64,000 nt of DNA from Alphaproteobacteria bacterium (GTDB lineage: Bacteria; Pseudomonadota; Alphaproteobacteria; Micropepsales; Micropepsaceae). Positions 16,791 through 24,609 of this stretch are shown here, in pieces. The position numbers were made by a program, and so were the translations under genes. Under the pieces are notes generated by a model. It made no database searches, had not been told where the DNA came from, and saw only the letters and a program-made list of their open reading frames with translations. Positions within the stretch are counted from its first letter, which is position 1, and each line of letters starts with the position of its first letter. The stretch covers positions 1 to 64,000 of the forward strand of contig JAFBAL010000037.1 of NCBI GenBank assembly GCA_019247845.1, written 5' to 3'.

Positions 16791-16916
16791 GTCATGGCGC
16801 GCGGATGCGGGCCACCCAGTTGGGTCCTGCACTTCGGTCCGGATCCGGTTTCGGAGCGTGTTCTGCGATTGCGGGGCTCAACGTCACCCGGGTGGCCCGC
16901 ATTCGCGGGCCATGAC
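16791..16916. repeat. 27-bp inverted repeat between ATP-grasp 2 and the Cys-rich gene
   Basis: The arm at 16791-16817 (GTCATGGCGCGCGGATGCGG...) and its inverse at 16890-16916 match at 25 of 27 positions. The 72 bp between are unrelated to coding. GTCATGGCCCGC-type arms are known as intergenic repeats in alphaproteobacteria; here they bound a small cassette like a MITE. Confidence 0.7.
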
Positions 16917-16924
16917 AAGGGAAG

Positions 16925-17533
16925 ATGCGCATGACCATCGTCCCGCTCACCAAAGACTATCCCTCGATCTTCAAGGCGCCGATCCTGCGCACGGTCGACA
17001 CGAACATCTTCGCGCTCCGCTATTTCACCCAGTGCATGGCCTGCGGGTTTTGCAACGACCAGTGCTGCTCCTACGGCGTCGACATCGACGAGGACAACGC
17101 GCAGCAGCTTCTGGCGCTGGGCGACGATTTCAAGCGCTTCGTCGGCGTGCCCGAGAGCGAGTGGTTCACCGACGAGGTCGTCGAGGACGCCGAATTCCCG
17201 TCCGGGCGCAACCGCCGCACGCGCACGCGCGACAGCCACTGCGTGTTCCACAAGCGCGACGGCGATGGCCGCGGTTGCCTGATCCACGCCTGGTGCCTGC
17301 GGGAGGGCCTCGACTATCACCTGCTGAAGCCGATGGTCTCGATCCTGTTCCCCGTGACCTTCGAGCACGGCTGCCTCACCGCGTCGGGCGAGGCCGTCGA
17401 CCGCTCGCTCGTCTGCGCCGGCGACGGCCCGACGCTCTATGAAGGGACGCGGGGGGAGCTTGCGTATTACTTCGGCGAGGGGTTGGTGGCGGAGTTGGAC
17501 GCTATAGCGAAGGAACCTCCGCCGGGGTCGTGA
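16925..17533 (+). CDS. Cysteine-rich protein, YkgJ/DUF3109-like metal-chelating
   Basis: 202 residues. An N-terminal CMACGFCNDQCC cluster is followed by spaced cysteines and histidines (SHCVFHKRDGDGRGCLIHAWC; FEHGCL; VCAGDG). This pattern resembles small Fe/Zn-chelating proteins of the YkgJ/CxxCxxCC type, which often accompany radical SAM or post-translational modification genes; the assignment is tentative. It has no signal peptide and is soluble. It lies 143 bp after the ATP-grasp pair, separated by the inverted repeat. The end overlaps the convergent EamA gene by 32 bp. Confidence 0.6.
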   Translation: MRMTIVPLTKDYPSIFKAPILRTVDTNIFALRYFTQCMACGFCNDQCCSYGVDIDEDNAQQLLALGDDFKRFVGVPESEWFTDEVVEDAEFPSGRNRRTRTRDSHCVFHKRDGDGRGCLIHAWCLREGLDYHLLKPMVSILFPVTFEHGCLTASGEAVDRSLVCAGDGPTLYEGTRGELAYYFGEGLVAELDAIAKEPPPGS

Positions 17534-18407
17534 TGCGCAGCCGCCGCTCGCGCCACACGATGTACAGTCCCGACACGATCACGATGCCCGCGCCGGCCAG
17601 CACGATGCGCTCGGGCACTTCGGCGAAGACGAACCAGCCCAGCGCCACGGCCCAGACCATCGCGGCATAGTCGAACGGCGCCAGCAGCGACGGCTCGGCA
17701 TAGCGGTACGAATAGGTCATGCACAGCTGGCCGAGCCCGCCCATCACGCCGCAGGTGACGAGGAGGGCGACCTGCCATGTGCTCAGTGGCTGGAAATCCC
17801 ACAGCATCGAGACCGCCCCTGCCGCCGCGCACACCGCCATGAAATAGAAGATGATCGCCTCGCTGTTCTCGGTCGTGCTCATCTGGCGGATGAAGACGAC
17901 GACGAAGGCCGAGAGCAGAGCGCCCGACAGCGCGAAGCCCGCGCCCAGGGTCGAGCCTGTGGTGAGGCCGCCCATCAGCCCGCTGTGCGGCGCGATCATC
18001 AGGAGCACGCCGCCGAAGCCCACGACCACGGCCGTGGCGCGGTGCGGGCCTACCTGCTCGTGCAGCATCAGCGCCGCGAGCACGATGGCGAAGATCGGCA
18101 TCACGAAGCTGAACGCCGTCACGTCGGCCAGGGGCAGGCGCGTCACCGCGGCGAAGTTCAGGAACATCGACAGCGTGCCGGTCACCGAGCGGCGCAGGTG
18201 CAGCCAGGGATGGCCGGTGGCCACCAGCACGCGCGGGCCGCCGGTGAAGAACGAGAAGACGAGCAGCGGCGCCAGCGCGAAGAAGCCGCGGAAGAACACC
18301 ACCTCGCCCGTGGGTACACCGGGGGCGAGGCGGATCAGCACGTACATCAGCGAGAAATTCAGCGTCGCGCCCAGCTTGAGCGCGATGCCGAGAGAAGTGT
18401 GTTTCAC
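17502..18407 (-). CDS. EamA/DMT-family permease
   Basis: 301 residues with ten hydrophobic helices in two EamA repeats (first ~5-140, second ~150-290). Motifs FRGFFALAPLLVF, FLNFAAVTRLPLADVTAFSF and LGQLCMTYSYRYAEPSLLAPFDYAAMVW are typical of the S-adenosylmethionine/amino-acid-metabolite exporter branch. Substrate unknown. Its 3' end overlaps the Cys-rich gene by 32 bp tail to tail. Confidence 0.92.
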   Translation of the reverse strand: MKHTSLGIALKLGATLNFSLMYVLIRLAPGVPTGEVVFFRGFFALAPLLVFSFFTGGPRVLVATGHPWLHLRRSVTGTLSMFLNFAAVTRLPLADVTAFSFVMPIFAIVLAALMLHEQVGPHRATAVVVGFGGVLLMIAPHSGLMGGLTTGSTLGAGFALSGALLSAFVVVFIRQMSTTENSEAIIFYFMAVCAAAGAVSMLWDFQPLSTWQVALLVTCGVMGGLGQLCMTYSYRYAEPSLLAPFDYAAMVWAVALGWFVFAEVPERIVLAGAGIVIVSGLYIVWRERRLRITTPAEVPSL

Positions 18408-18620
18408 CGTACGAAGGACCGTTGCCGAACGAGGTGGCTTGTTACTCCCTCGAGGGGGACTTGTCGAAGCACGAACGGCCGCGCCGGCTCATGGCTGGCA
18501 TGCGCCCGTGCAATGCCCGGGACCTCGCCGGCAATGTCCGGGATCTTGCCGCGCATGGATGCCTTGCGTCTGCGAAACCGCGGGCTGTAGCATCGCCCGC
18601 TTCCGGTTCGAGGGTTGCCG

Positions 18621-19616
18621 TTGACCGCTTGGGACGAGCTTATCGACGAGTTCCGGGCGCTGGGCGGAACCGCGGACAACATCCGGCTGGGGCAGGGGGA
18701 ATACGGCCGGGGCTTGTTCCCGATCGATCCCGCCAAGCCGGTCGTCGTGCGCGTACCCGACAATCTGCTCGTCCCCGTCGATTACATGCTCTGCGAAAAC
18801 GGCGTTCGCGTGGGCCCCAAAGCGCAGGTCGGCGAACGCGAAAGAGCCTGGCTCGACCGCTACCAGGCGGAGTTCGCCTGGGGCGGCGGAGGGGCCGACG
18901 AAATCCGCCGCATTTTCGAGACCGCCCAGCTGCTCCCGGCCGAGCTGCGCCACGTCCTTTCGACGCAATACCGTTGCGGGCTGTGGTTCAAGGATCCCGA
19001 CGACAGGCTGGTCGCGAACCGGTTCTTCAACGCGCGCAGCATCAGCTATCGCGACCGCCCGGTCGTCATGCCCCTCATCGAGATGGCGAACCACGGCTCG
19101 GGCGCGAACTACGACACCTCGAGCGGCATCGCGCTGTGCGGCACGTTCGCGGGCGAGGTCCTCGTCGAATATTCCCAGTTCGATTCCTTCGATTTCTTCC
19201 TTTCCTGGGGGTTCGCGACCCAGCGTCCCCTGGCCTTCAGCGTATCGCTCAACGGAAGCGTCGGCTCCGCCCCTCTTGCGATCGACCAGGCTTTCGGCGG
19301 CAAGGCGACGTCGCAACGCGCGTGGATTCCGGAGCTTCGAAAGACGGCGCAGGGCATTGCGCTGCCGTTCCTGATGCTCGGACACCAGCGCTTTCCGCGC
19401 CTGGCAAAGGGCATCTTCTATCGGCTGATGCGCGAGGGCGGGTACACGGGCTGGGAAGAGGCCTTCGATCTCGTCCATCACACCAACCGGCTGCATTTCG
19501 TCAATCTGCTCATGGCGCTGGACGGAATCGACTTGCCGATGGCCCGCACCTTGCGCACGGTTGCGCACTACCAGCTGCGCGCCATGTCGTTTTGCTTCGG
19601 CGTCCACGAGATCTAG
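18621..19616 (+). CDS. SET-domain-like protein (LSMT/SETD-type lysine methyltransferase relative)
   Basis: About 331 residues, starting at TTG 18621 (GAGGG 8 bp upstream) or TTG 18615; no ATG fits. Features of the SET fold: GEYGRGLFPID near the start as in the SET N-terminal strand, PLIEMANHGSGANYD (Asn157-His158) as in the NHS-like AdoMet/pseudoknot motif, and FAGEVLVEYSQFDSFDFFLSWGF with the catalytic-type Tyr184. A helical C-terminal part (~215-331) matches the Rubisco LSMT/SETD3 arrangement. The predicted role is protein lysine methylation; no target is visible nearby. SET proteins of this branch are uncommon in bacteria. Confidence 0.62.
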   Translation: MTAWDELIDEFRALGGTADNIRLGQGEYGRGLFPIDPAKPVVVRVPDNLLVPVDYMLCENGVRVGPKAQVGERERAWLDRYQAEFAWGGGGADEIRRIFETAQLLPAELRHVLSTQYRCGLWFKDPDDRLVANRFFNARSISYRDRPVVMPLIEMANHGSGANYDTSSGIALCGTFAGEVLVEYSQFDSFDFFLSWGFATQRPLAFSVSLNGSVGSAPLAIDQAFGGKATSQRAWIPELRKTAQGIALPFLMLGHQRFPRLAKGIFYRLMREGGYTGWEEAFDLVHHTNRLHFVNLLMALDGIDLPMARTLRTVAHYQLRAMSFCFGVHEI

Positions 19617-19684
19617 CGATCCGCTCGCGGAAAATTTTCCGCTCGTCCCCTTGTCGCCGGGAAAACGCACACTAACTGGTTGAA

Positions 19685-20095
19685 ATGGAGAAGGTGTGTC
19701 CTGCTGCAGTTGCGAAGAAAAAGCCGGCCCGTCCGCGCGGAAGGCCACGCAAGCGCGCGCTATTTTTGAAGGCGAATCCCAAACGGGAACAGCGGGTTGG
19801 GGAGGGGCTGCCGGAATTGAATCGGGAAGATCGCGAGACCCATACAGATGTACAGAACCCCATGGGCGGGGGCGGGGCGCGATTTTCGACGAACAATTAC
19901 ATTGCCGCTGAGCGAAGGCGCGGCGCGCCCCTCGGCAACCGCAACGCGCTGCGCCACGGCCGCTTCACGCGCGAGGCGCTGGCGCGCGAGGCCGAGCGCA
20001 TCGCACAGCGCCGTGACCTGCGCATACTCGCGATTTTGACCAAGACCTACATCGGCCTGGCCAAGATGGCGGAGGCGCGCGGCCTGCTAAAGCCA
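19685..20095 (+). CDS. Hypothetical protein with basic GAPLGNRNALRHG motif (3' end uncertain)
   Basis: A basic, soluble frame starting ATG 19685 (GGTTGAA upstream). Lys/Arg/Pro-rich residues (KKKPARPRGRPRKR) precede a THTDVQNP motif and RRRGAPLGNRNALRHGRFTREAL, a pattern seen in many small alphaproteobacterial hypothetical proteins. Odd: no stop follows where such a protein should end (about 20095). The same frame stays open antisense through corA and into the threonine dehydratase, ending at 23059. The end given is only where resemblance to a real protein stops. It may be a gene that lost its 3' end to corA. Confidence 0.4.
19842..19857 (+). repeat. 16-bp repeat ATACAGATGTACAGAA, copy 1
   Basis: Exact 16-bp match, in inverted orientation, to 37632-37647. 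In both places the bases could encode TDVQ(N/K)P. It sits in the doubtful frame starting at 19685. Confidence 0.6.
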
Positions 20096-21058
20096 GCCGC
20101 GGCGCTTGAACCAGATGTAGGGGACCACCGCCGAGATCACCATCAAGACCAGCGAATAGACATAGCCGAAGGGCCAGTCGAGCTCGGGCAGGTAGCGGAA
20201 GTTCATGCCGTAGATCGAGGCGATGAGCGTGGGCGGAAGGAAAACCATCGCCGCGACCGACATGATCTTGATGATGTTGTTCTGCTCGTTGTTGATGAGG
20301 CCGAGCGTGGCGTCCTGGAGGTAGGAGAGCTTGCCGGCGATGAAGCTCGAATGGTCGAGCAGGGATTGCGCGTCGCGGGTCAGCGTCTTGACGTGGGCGC
20401 GGGCTTCCTTGGTCGCCTTGGTGTCGATGGCGGTGGCCAGGAAGCTCATCATCCGGTTCAGCGTGAGCAGGCATTCGCGCATCTTGCCGGTCAGGTCGTG
20501 CTTGGCGCCCAGCCGCCTCAGCACGCCCTGGAAGTCGCGCCGCCCGATATGGACGTCGCCGGAGTCGAAGATCTCGCGGCTGATCGCCTCGACGTCGCTG
20601 CCGACGCGCTCCAGCACGTCCGCCATGCGGTCGACGATCACGTCGAGCAGCGCGTTCAGCACGCCCTCGGCTTTGGGGGCGATCACCATGCTGCGCTCGC
20701 AGCGCGCGGCGAAGGTGCGGAAGGGCTGCGGGTCGATGTAGCGGATGGTGATGAGCTTGTCGCGCGCCAGGACGAAGGTGACCACGTCGGCGGTCGGCCG
20801 CTCGGACTCCGCGTTGGACAGCACCAGCGCTGTCATGAACACCCCGCCGTCCTCGGTATAGAGGCGCGACGAGACCTCGATCTCCTCCATGTCGGCGCGG
20901 GTGGGAAGCTCCATGCCCAGAAGCGCGTCGACGGCGCGGCGCTCGGCCATGGTGGGATTGAAGAGGTCGATCCAGAGGCTCTGACCGTCGATGGGCGCGC
21001 CCTCGAGCACCTCGGTGCCCTTAAGCCCGCCGTTCTGCAGCTGATAGGTCTTCAGCAT
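20087..21058 (-). CDS. corA: CorA-family divalent-cation (Mg2+) transporter
   Basis: 323 residues. A cytoplasmic alpha/beta domain (1-~240) precedes two C-terminal membrane helices; the first is followed by the invariant YGMNF signature, then a short loop (RYLPELDWP) and the second helix, ending in basic residues WFKRRGWL. Length and layout match bacterial CorA, which forms a pentameric Mg2+ channel. The start ATG 21058 is unambiguous. The gene overlaps on the opposite strand the dubious frame from 19685. Confidence 0.95.
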   Translation of the reverse strand: MLKTYQLQNGGLKGTEVLEGAPIDGQSLWIDLFNPTMAERRAVDALLGMELPTRADMEEIEVSSRLYTEDGGVFMTALVLSNAESERPTADVVTFVLARDKLITIRYIDPQPFRTFAARCERSMVIAPKAEGVLNALLDVIVDRMADVLERVGSDVEAISREIFDSGDVHIGRRDFQGVLRRLGAKHDLTGKMRECLLTLNRMMSFLATAIDTKATKEARAHVKTLTRDAQSLLDHSSFIAGKLSYLQDATLGLINNEQNNIIKIMSVAAMVFLPPTLIASIYGMNFRYLPELDWPFGYVYSLVLMVISAVVPYIWFKRRGWL

Positions 21059-21124
21059 GCCGCGCCCACAGGAGTTGTCGATTGCGCCGGCCGCCCAGGC
21101 CCGCAGCAGACCGACCTTAGCCCG

Positions 21125-22072
21125 CTAATGGCGTTTGGCAAGACAGGCGCGCAGCGAATTGCTCAGGCCCCGGAGCAATCGCTCATAGAGGCCGGGCCCG
21201 GGATCGAGGCCGGCACCGATGGGATCGAGCACGCCGGTCCGGGCAGCGCTGCCCTCGGTCAGCGTGTCGATCAGGCGCGGCGGGAACTGCGGCTCGCGGA
21301 AGACGCAGGCGATGTCGCCCTTGGCGATGCGTTCGCGCAGGATCGATATGCGGCGCGGACCGATGGGGCGGTCGGGGGCGACCGTGACCGCGCCCACGGC
21401 GTCGAGGCCGAAGCGGCGCTCGAAATAGCGATAGCCGTCGTGGAAGACCAGATAGGGGCGGCGCTCGAGCGGGGCGAGCTGGCCTTGGAGCTCGCGGGTG
21501 AGCGCGGCGATGGACGCCGTCTCGCGCGCGGCATTGGCGCGATAGAGCGCGGCATGGGCCGGGTCGGCTTGGGCCAGCGCGGCGGCGACGGCGCGGGTCA
21601 TCGCGATGGCGTTGTCGGGATCGAGCCAGACGTGCGGATCGGTGGGAGCGTCGGGCGAGCCGGCACCGGCGCTCGCATCCTCCCAAAGCCCGCCGTGGCG
21701 CGCGGGGAGAAGATGCACGCCCGGCGCCGTCTCCAGCACCACGACCTTGCCGTGGCTCAGGCTCTCGAGCGGCCGCACCAGATAGGTCTCGAGATCGGGG
21801 CCGACCTCGAAGACGATGTTTGCTTGGCGGATGCGTTCGGCGTCGGAGGGCTTGAGCGCATAGGCGTGCTCGGACTGCGCGCCGCGAATGAGGAGCGCGG
21901 GCGTGCCTACGCCTTGCATCACGGCGGCGACGAGCGAATGGACCGGCTTGATCGTCGCCAAGACAGCGACGGGCGGGCCGCGCATCCGCGCTGGCGCAGC
22001 GGCGCGCGCGACGCATATCGAGAATGCGAGGCAAAGGGCTGTGGCGACGGCGCGGCGCGGGCTAGTGTCCAT
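21125..22072 (-). CDS. znuA: ZnuA-like zinc/manganese ABC transporter substrate-binding protein
   Basis: 315 residues, signal peptide (ALCLAFSICVARAAA). The metal ligands of cluster A-I binding proteins are present: His in SEHAYAL, His in DPHVWLDP, His in VFHDGYRYFERRFGL and a late acidic residue near VLDPIGA. The His-rich loop usual in ZnuA is short and lacks histidines here (GLWEDASAGAGSPDAP). No permease or ATPase gene follows; the neighbours are corA and threonine dehydratase, so it is an orphan receptor. Its start is 3 bp from the divergent threonine dehydratase start. Confidence 0.87.
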   Translation of the reverse strand: MDTSPRRAVATALCLAFSICVARAAAPARMRGPPVAVLATIKPVHSLVAAVMQGVGTPALLIRGAQSEHAYALKPSDAERIRQANIVFEVGPDLETYLVRPLESLSHGKVVVLETAPGVHLLPARHGGLWEDASAGAGSPDAPTDPHVWLDPDNAIAMTRAVAAALAQADPAHAALYRANAARETASIAALTRELQGQLAPLERRPYLVFHDGYRYFERRFGLDAVGAVTVAPDRPIGPRRISILRERIAKGDIACVFREPQFPPRLIDTLTEGSAARTGVLDPIGAGLDPGPGLYERLLRGLSNSLRACLAKRH

Positions 22073-22075
22073 CCC

Positions 22076-23059
22076 ATGTTCGATAGCACAAAACCGCCCG
22101 TCTTCGCCGACGTCCAGGCCGCCGCCCAGCGCATCGCCCCGTATGTGGTCGAGACGCCGCTTCTGGAGAACCTCCAGCTGAACGAGCGCCTGGGCGGGCG
22201 CGTGTTCCTGAAGGTGGAGGCGCTGCAGCGCACCGGCTCTTTCAAGATCCGCGGCGCGGCCAACCGCATCGCGCTGATCCCGGAAAGCCAGCGCCAGGGC
22301 GGCGTCGTCGCCTTCTCCTCGGGCAATCACGCGCAGGGCGTGGCGCTGGCGGCGCGGCAGTTCGGAATCCCCGCGCTGATCGTGATGCCCAAGGACGCGC
22401 CGCGCGCGAAGGTCGACGGCACGAAGAGCTACGGCGCCGAGGTCGTGTTCTACGACCGGCTCAAGGACGACCGCGAAGCCATCGGGCAGCGCATCGCGGG
22501 CGAGCGCGGCGCGACCCTGGTGAAGCCTTTCGACGATGCCGGCGTGATGGCGGGGCAGGGCACCATCGGGCTGGAGATCGCGCGCCAGGCGCCGGTCGCG
22601 CTCGACGCGGTGCTGGTGCCGTGCAGCGGCGGCGGCGTCGTCACCGGCGTGGCGCTGGCGCTGTCCGGCGCGAGCCCGGGCACGCGCACCATCAGCGTGG
22701 AGCCCGAGCATTTCGACGGCATGCGGCGCTCTTTATGGGCCGGCGAGCGGGCGACGGCGCCCGGCGGGGCGCTCTCCATCGCCGACGCCTTGATGGCGCC
22801 GACGCCGGGCGTGGTCCCCTTCGCGGTCGCAAAGGGTCTGCTGGGCGAGGGGCTGGCGGTCGGCGACGCCGAACTTGCCGCAGCGGTGGCTTACGCGGCC
22901 CGGACCTTGAAATTAATCATAGAACCCGGCGGAACGGCTGGGCTTGCGGCCCTGCTCGCAGGCCGGCTGGACGTACACGGACGGTCGGTCTGCGTGGTGC
23001 TGACCGGCGGCAATGCCGACTTCGAGACCGTCGCCCGCTGCGTCGCCGAGGCCTCGTAG
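22076..23059 (+). CDS. Threonine dehydratase / serine racemase-type PLP enzyme
   Basis: 327 residues, fold type II. The PLP lysine lies in RTGSFKIRGAANRI, the Asn loop in SSGNHAQGVALAA, and the phosphate loop in PCSGGGVVTG. No C-terminal ACT domain, so it resembles catabolic (TdcB-type) threonine dehydratase or serine racemase rather than allosteric IlvA. It converts Thr/Ser to the 2-oxo acid and ammonia. The ATG at 22076 is the only sensible start; the frame continues upstream only as antisense of znuA and corA. Divergent from znuA with just 3 bp between start codons. Confidence 0.92.
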   Translation: MFDSTKPPVFADVQAAAQRIAPYVVETPLLENLQLNERLGGRVFLKVEALQRTGSFKIRGAANRIALIPESQRQGGVVAFSSGNHAQGVALAARQFGIPALIVMPKDAPRAKVDGTKSYGAEVVFYDRLKDDREAIGQRIAGERGATLVKPFDDAGVMAGQGTIGLEIARQAPVALDAVLVPCSGGGVVTGVALALSGASPGTRTISVEPEHFDGMRRSLWAGERATAPGGALSIADALMAPTPGVVPFAVAKGLLGEGLAVGDAELAAAVAYAARTLKLIIEPGGTAGLAALLAGRLDVHGRSVCVVLTGGNADFETVARCVAEAS

Positions 23060-23177
23060 CCTTGAAGCTTTCGTGACGCCGGCGTCCGCGGTTACCAGTT
23101 TGGTACAGCGCGCTTTTCAACCGCGCGCGTTTTCGCTAGGCTTCCCCAAAATAAAGTTCAACTGGGTTGGGGTGGAC

Positions 23178-23792
23178 ATGGTTGACGGGGGAAACGGCAC
23201 GCGCCGTTACGCGGCATTAGCTTGCATTTTCACGGTTGCGTTGACGCTGGTGGGTTGCGGCGGGATGAACCTGCTGCCCAAGCATTCCGAGAATACGCAG
23301 GACCAGAGCTTCCAGAACTACAACGACGTGGTGCTGGCCTATTCCAACATCGTCCCCGGCCAGACGCGCGAGGCCGAGCTCGCCAAGATCGGCTTCGACG
23401 CCAGCGTGCAGCCGAACGCCGAGACGATCTCCTATCTCGGCGTGATCGAGCGTTTCATGCCGCGGGATTCGATCCACTTCGATCATCTCGCCAAGCCGGT
23501 CCGCACCTGCATCGAAGCGCAGGACCGCTGCTCGGCCTATGTCTTCCGTCCCTCGCGCCTCGAGCAGGAGCGTACCGGCAGCGTGTTCCTCGACCTCATG
23601 GGCTTCGAGCGCACCACGATCGACCGCGGCTGGGCCGCCGAGGTCGTGCTCCTCGTCCAGGACGGCCGCGTCGCCTACAAGGTGATGTCGGGCAAGCCGC
23701 ACATCGAGGGCTATCACGACGACATCCAGCCGCTCGGTCCGCTGCAGGACCTGGGCGTGCGCGCGGTGAGCGTGTCAGGCCGGTTCCTGTAA
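23178..23792 (+). CDS. Hypothetical lipoprotein
   Basis: 204 residues. Signal sequence ends with lipobox LVGC (about Cys27). The mature part begins GGMNLLPKHSENT and includes QTREAELAKIGFD (a SmpA/OmlA-like helical start), CIEAQDRCSAYVFRP and VLLVQDGRVAYKVMSGKPHIEGYHDD. The pattern TREAELAKIGFD...V.Y resembles outer-membrane assembly lipoproteins but is not enough for an assignment. ATG 23178 is chosen over upstream starts because the signal peptide begins here. A strong terminator follows. Confidence 0.82.
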   Translation: MVDGGNGTRRYAALACIFTVALTLVGCGGMNLLPKHSENTQDQSFQNYNDVVLAYSNIVPGQTREAELAKIGFDASVQPNAETISYLGVIERFMPRDSIHFDHLAKPVRTCIEAQDRCSAYVFRPSRLEQERTGSVFLDLMGFERTTIDRGWAAEVVLLVQDGRVAYKVMSGKPHIEGYHDDIQPLGPLQDLGVRAVSVSGRFL

Positions 23793-23816
23793 GAACGGCC
23801 GCGTCCTGAAAAACAA

Positions 23817-23850
23817 AGCCCCGCGTGACGAGCGCGGGGCTTTTGCTTTT
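23817..23850 (+). terminator. Intrinsic terminator
   Basis: Stem AGCCCCGCG / CGCGGGGCT with a seven-base loop, followed by TTTGCTTTTT. It serves the lipoprotein gene and, read in reverse (preceded by AAACAA), may also stop infC. Confidence 0.85.
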
Positions 23851-23866
23851 TCCAGCGGGCGATGGT

Positions 23867-24415
23867 TCAGCGCGGCGCCAAGACCATCATCATCTGGCGG
23901 CCTTCCATCTTGGGATACTGCTCCATCTTCGCGAAGGTCTCGGTGTCCTTCTGGATGCGGGTGAGCAGCGCCATGCCCAGATGCTGGTGCGCCATCTCGC
24001 GGCCGCGGAAGCGCAGGGTCACCTTGACCTTGTCGCCCTCGCCGAAGAAGCGCTGCATGGCCTTCATCTTCACGTCGTAGTCGTGGTCGTCGATGGTCGG
24101 GCGCATCTTGATCTCCTTGATCTCGATGACCTTCTGGCGCTTGCGGGCCTCGTTGGCCTTCTTCTGCTGCTCGTACTTGAACTTGCCGTAGTCCATCAGC
24201 TTGACGACGGGCGGCTTGGCCTCGGGCGAGACCTCGACCAGGTCGAAGCCCTTCTCTTCCGCGATGGCGCGGCCCTCGTCGAGCCCGATCTCGCCATACT
24301 TGTGACCGTCGTCGCCGATCAGCAGGATGGTGCGGGAAAAGATCTCTTCGTTGACGCGCGGGCCGTCCTTGGCGGGCGGCGGCGCATTGCCTGGCGCAAG
24401 ACGTCTGGGAACTAT
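23867..24415 (-). CDS. infC: Translation initiation factor IF-3, apparent ATA start
   Basis: 182 residues if begun at ATA (24415-24413). The N-domain reads [20 protein letters not shown] and ends [15 protein letters not shown] at the linker; the C-domain includes [17 protein letters not shown] and [19 protein letters not shown]. No ATG, GTG or TTG lies in frame upstream of the N-domain, and the first in-frame ATG (24196) would delete that whole domain. ATA lies 6 bp after AGGAG and is followed by VPRRLAPGN. infC starting with a discriminated codon (AUU in E. coli) is a known autoregulatory device, so a non-standard start is credible. Follows thrS, as in the classical thrS-infC operon. Confidence 0.9.
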   Translation of the reverse strand: MVPRRLAPGNAPPPAKDGPRVNEEIFSRTILLIGDDGHKYGEIGLDEGRAIAEEKGFDLVEVSPEAKPPVVKLMDYGKFKYEQQKKANEARKRQKVIEIKEIKMRPTIDDHDYDVKMKAMQRFFGEGDKVKVTLRFRGREMAHQHLGMALLTRIQKDTETFAKMEQYPKMEGRQMMMVLAPR

Positions 24416-24609
24416 GACTCTCTCCTTTGTTACGTCCGCACGAACGACCGCCGTCCCGCGAGGTTCCTAACCCTTGGCTCGCGAAACGTGGTCACGGTTC
24501 ATCGGCAGGGGCGAATCCTTCTGAGCGGCGGCCGCGTGGGACCGCTTGAGGGCCGAAGAATAGGGTTACGGCCGCGATTGGCAAGGCCTAATCGGCAGGC
24601 GCCGGAGCT

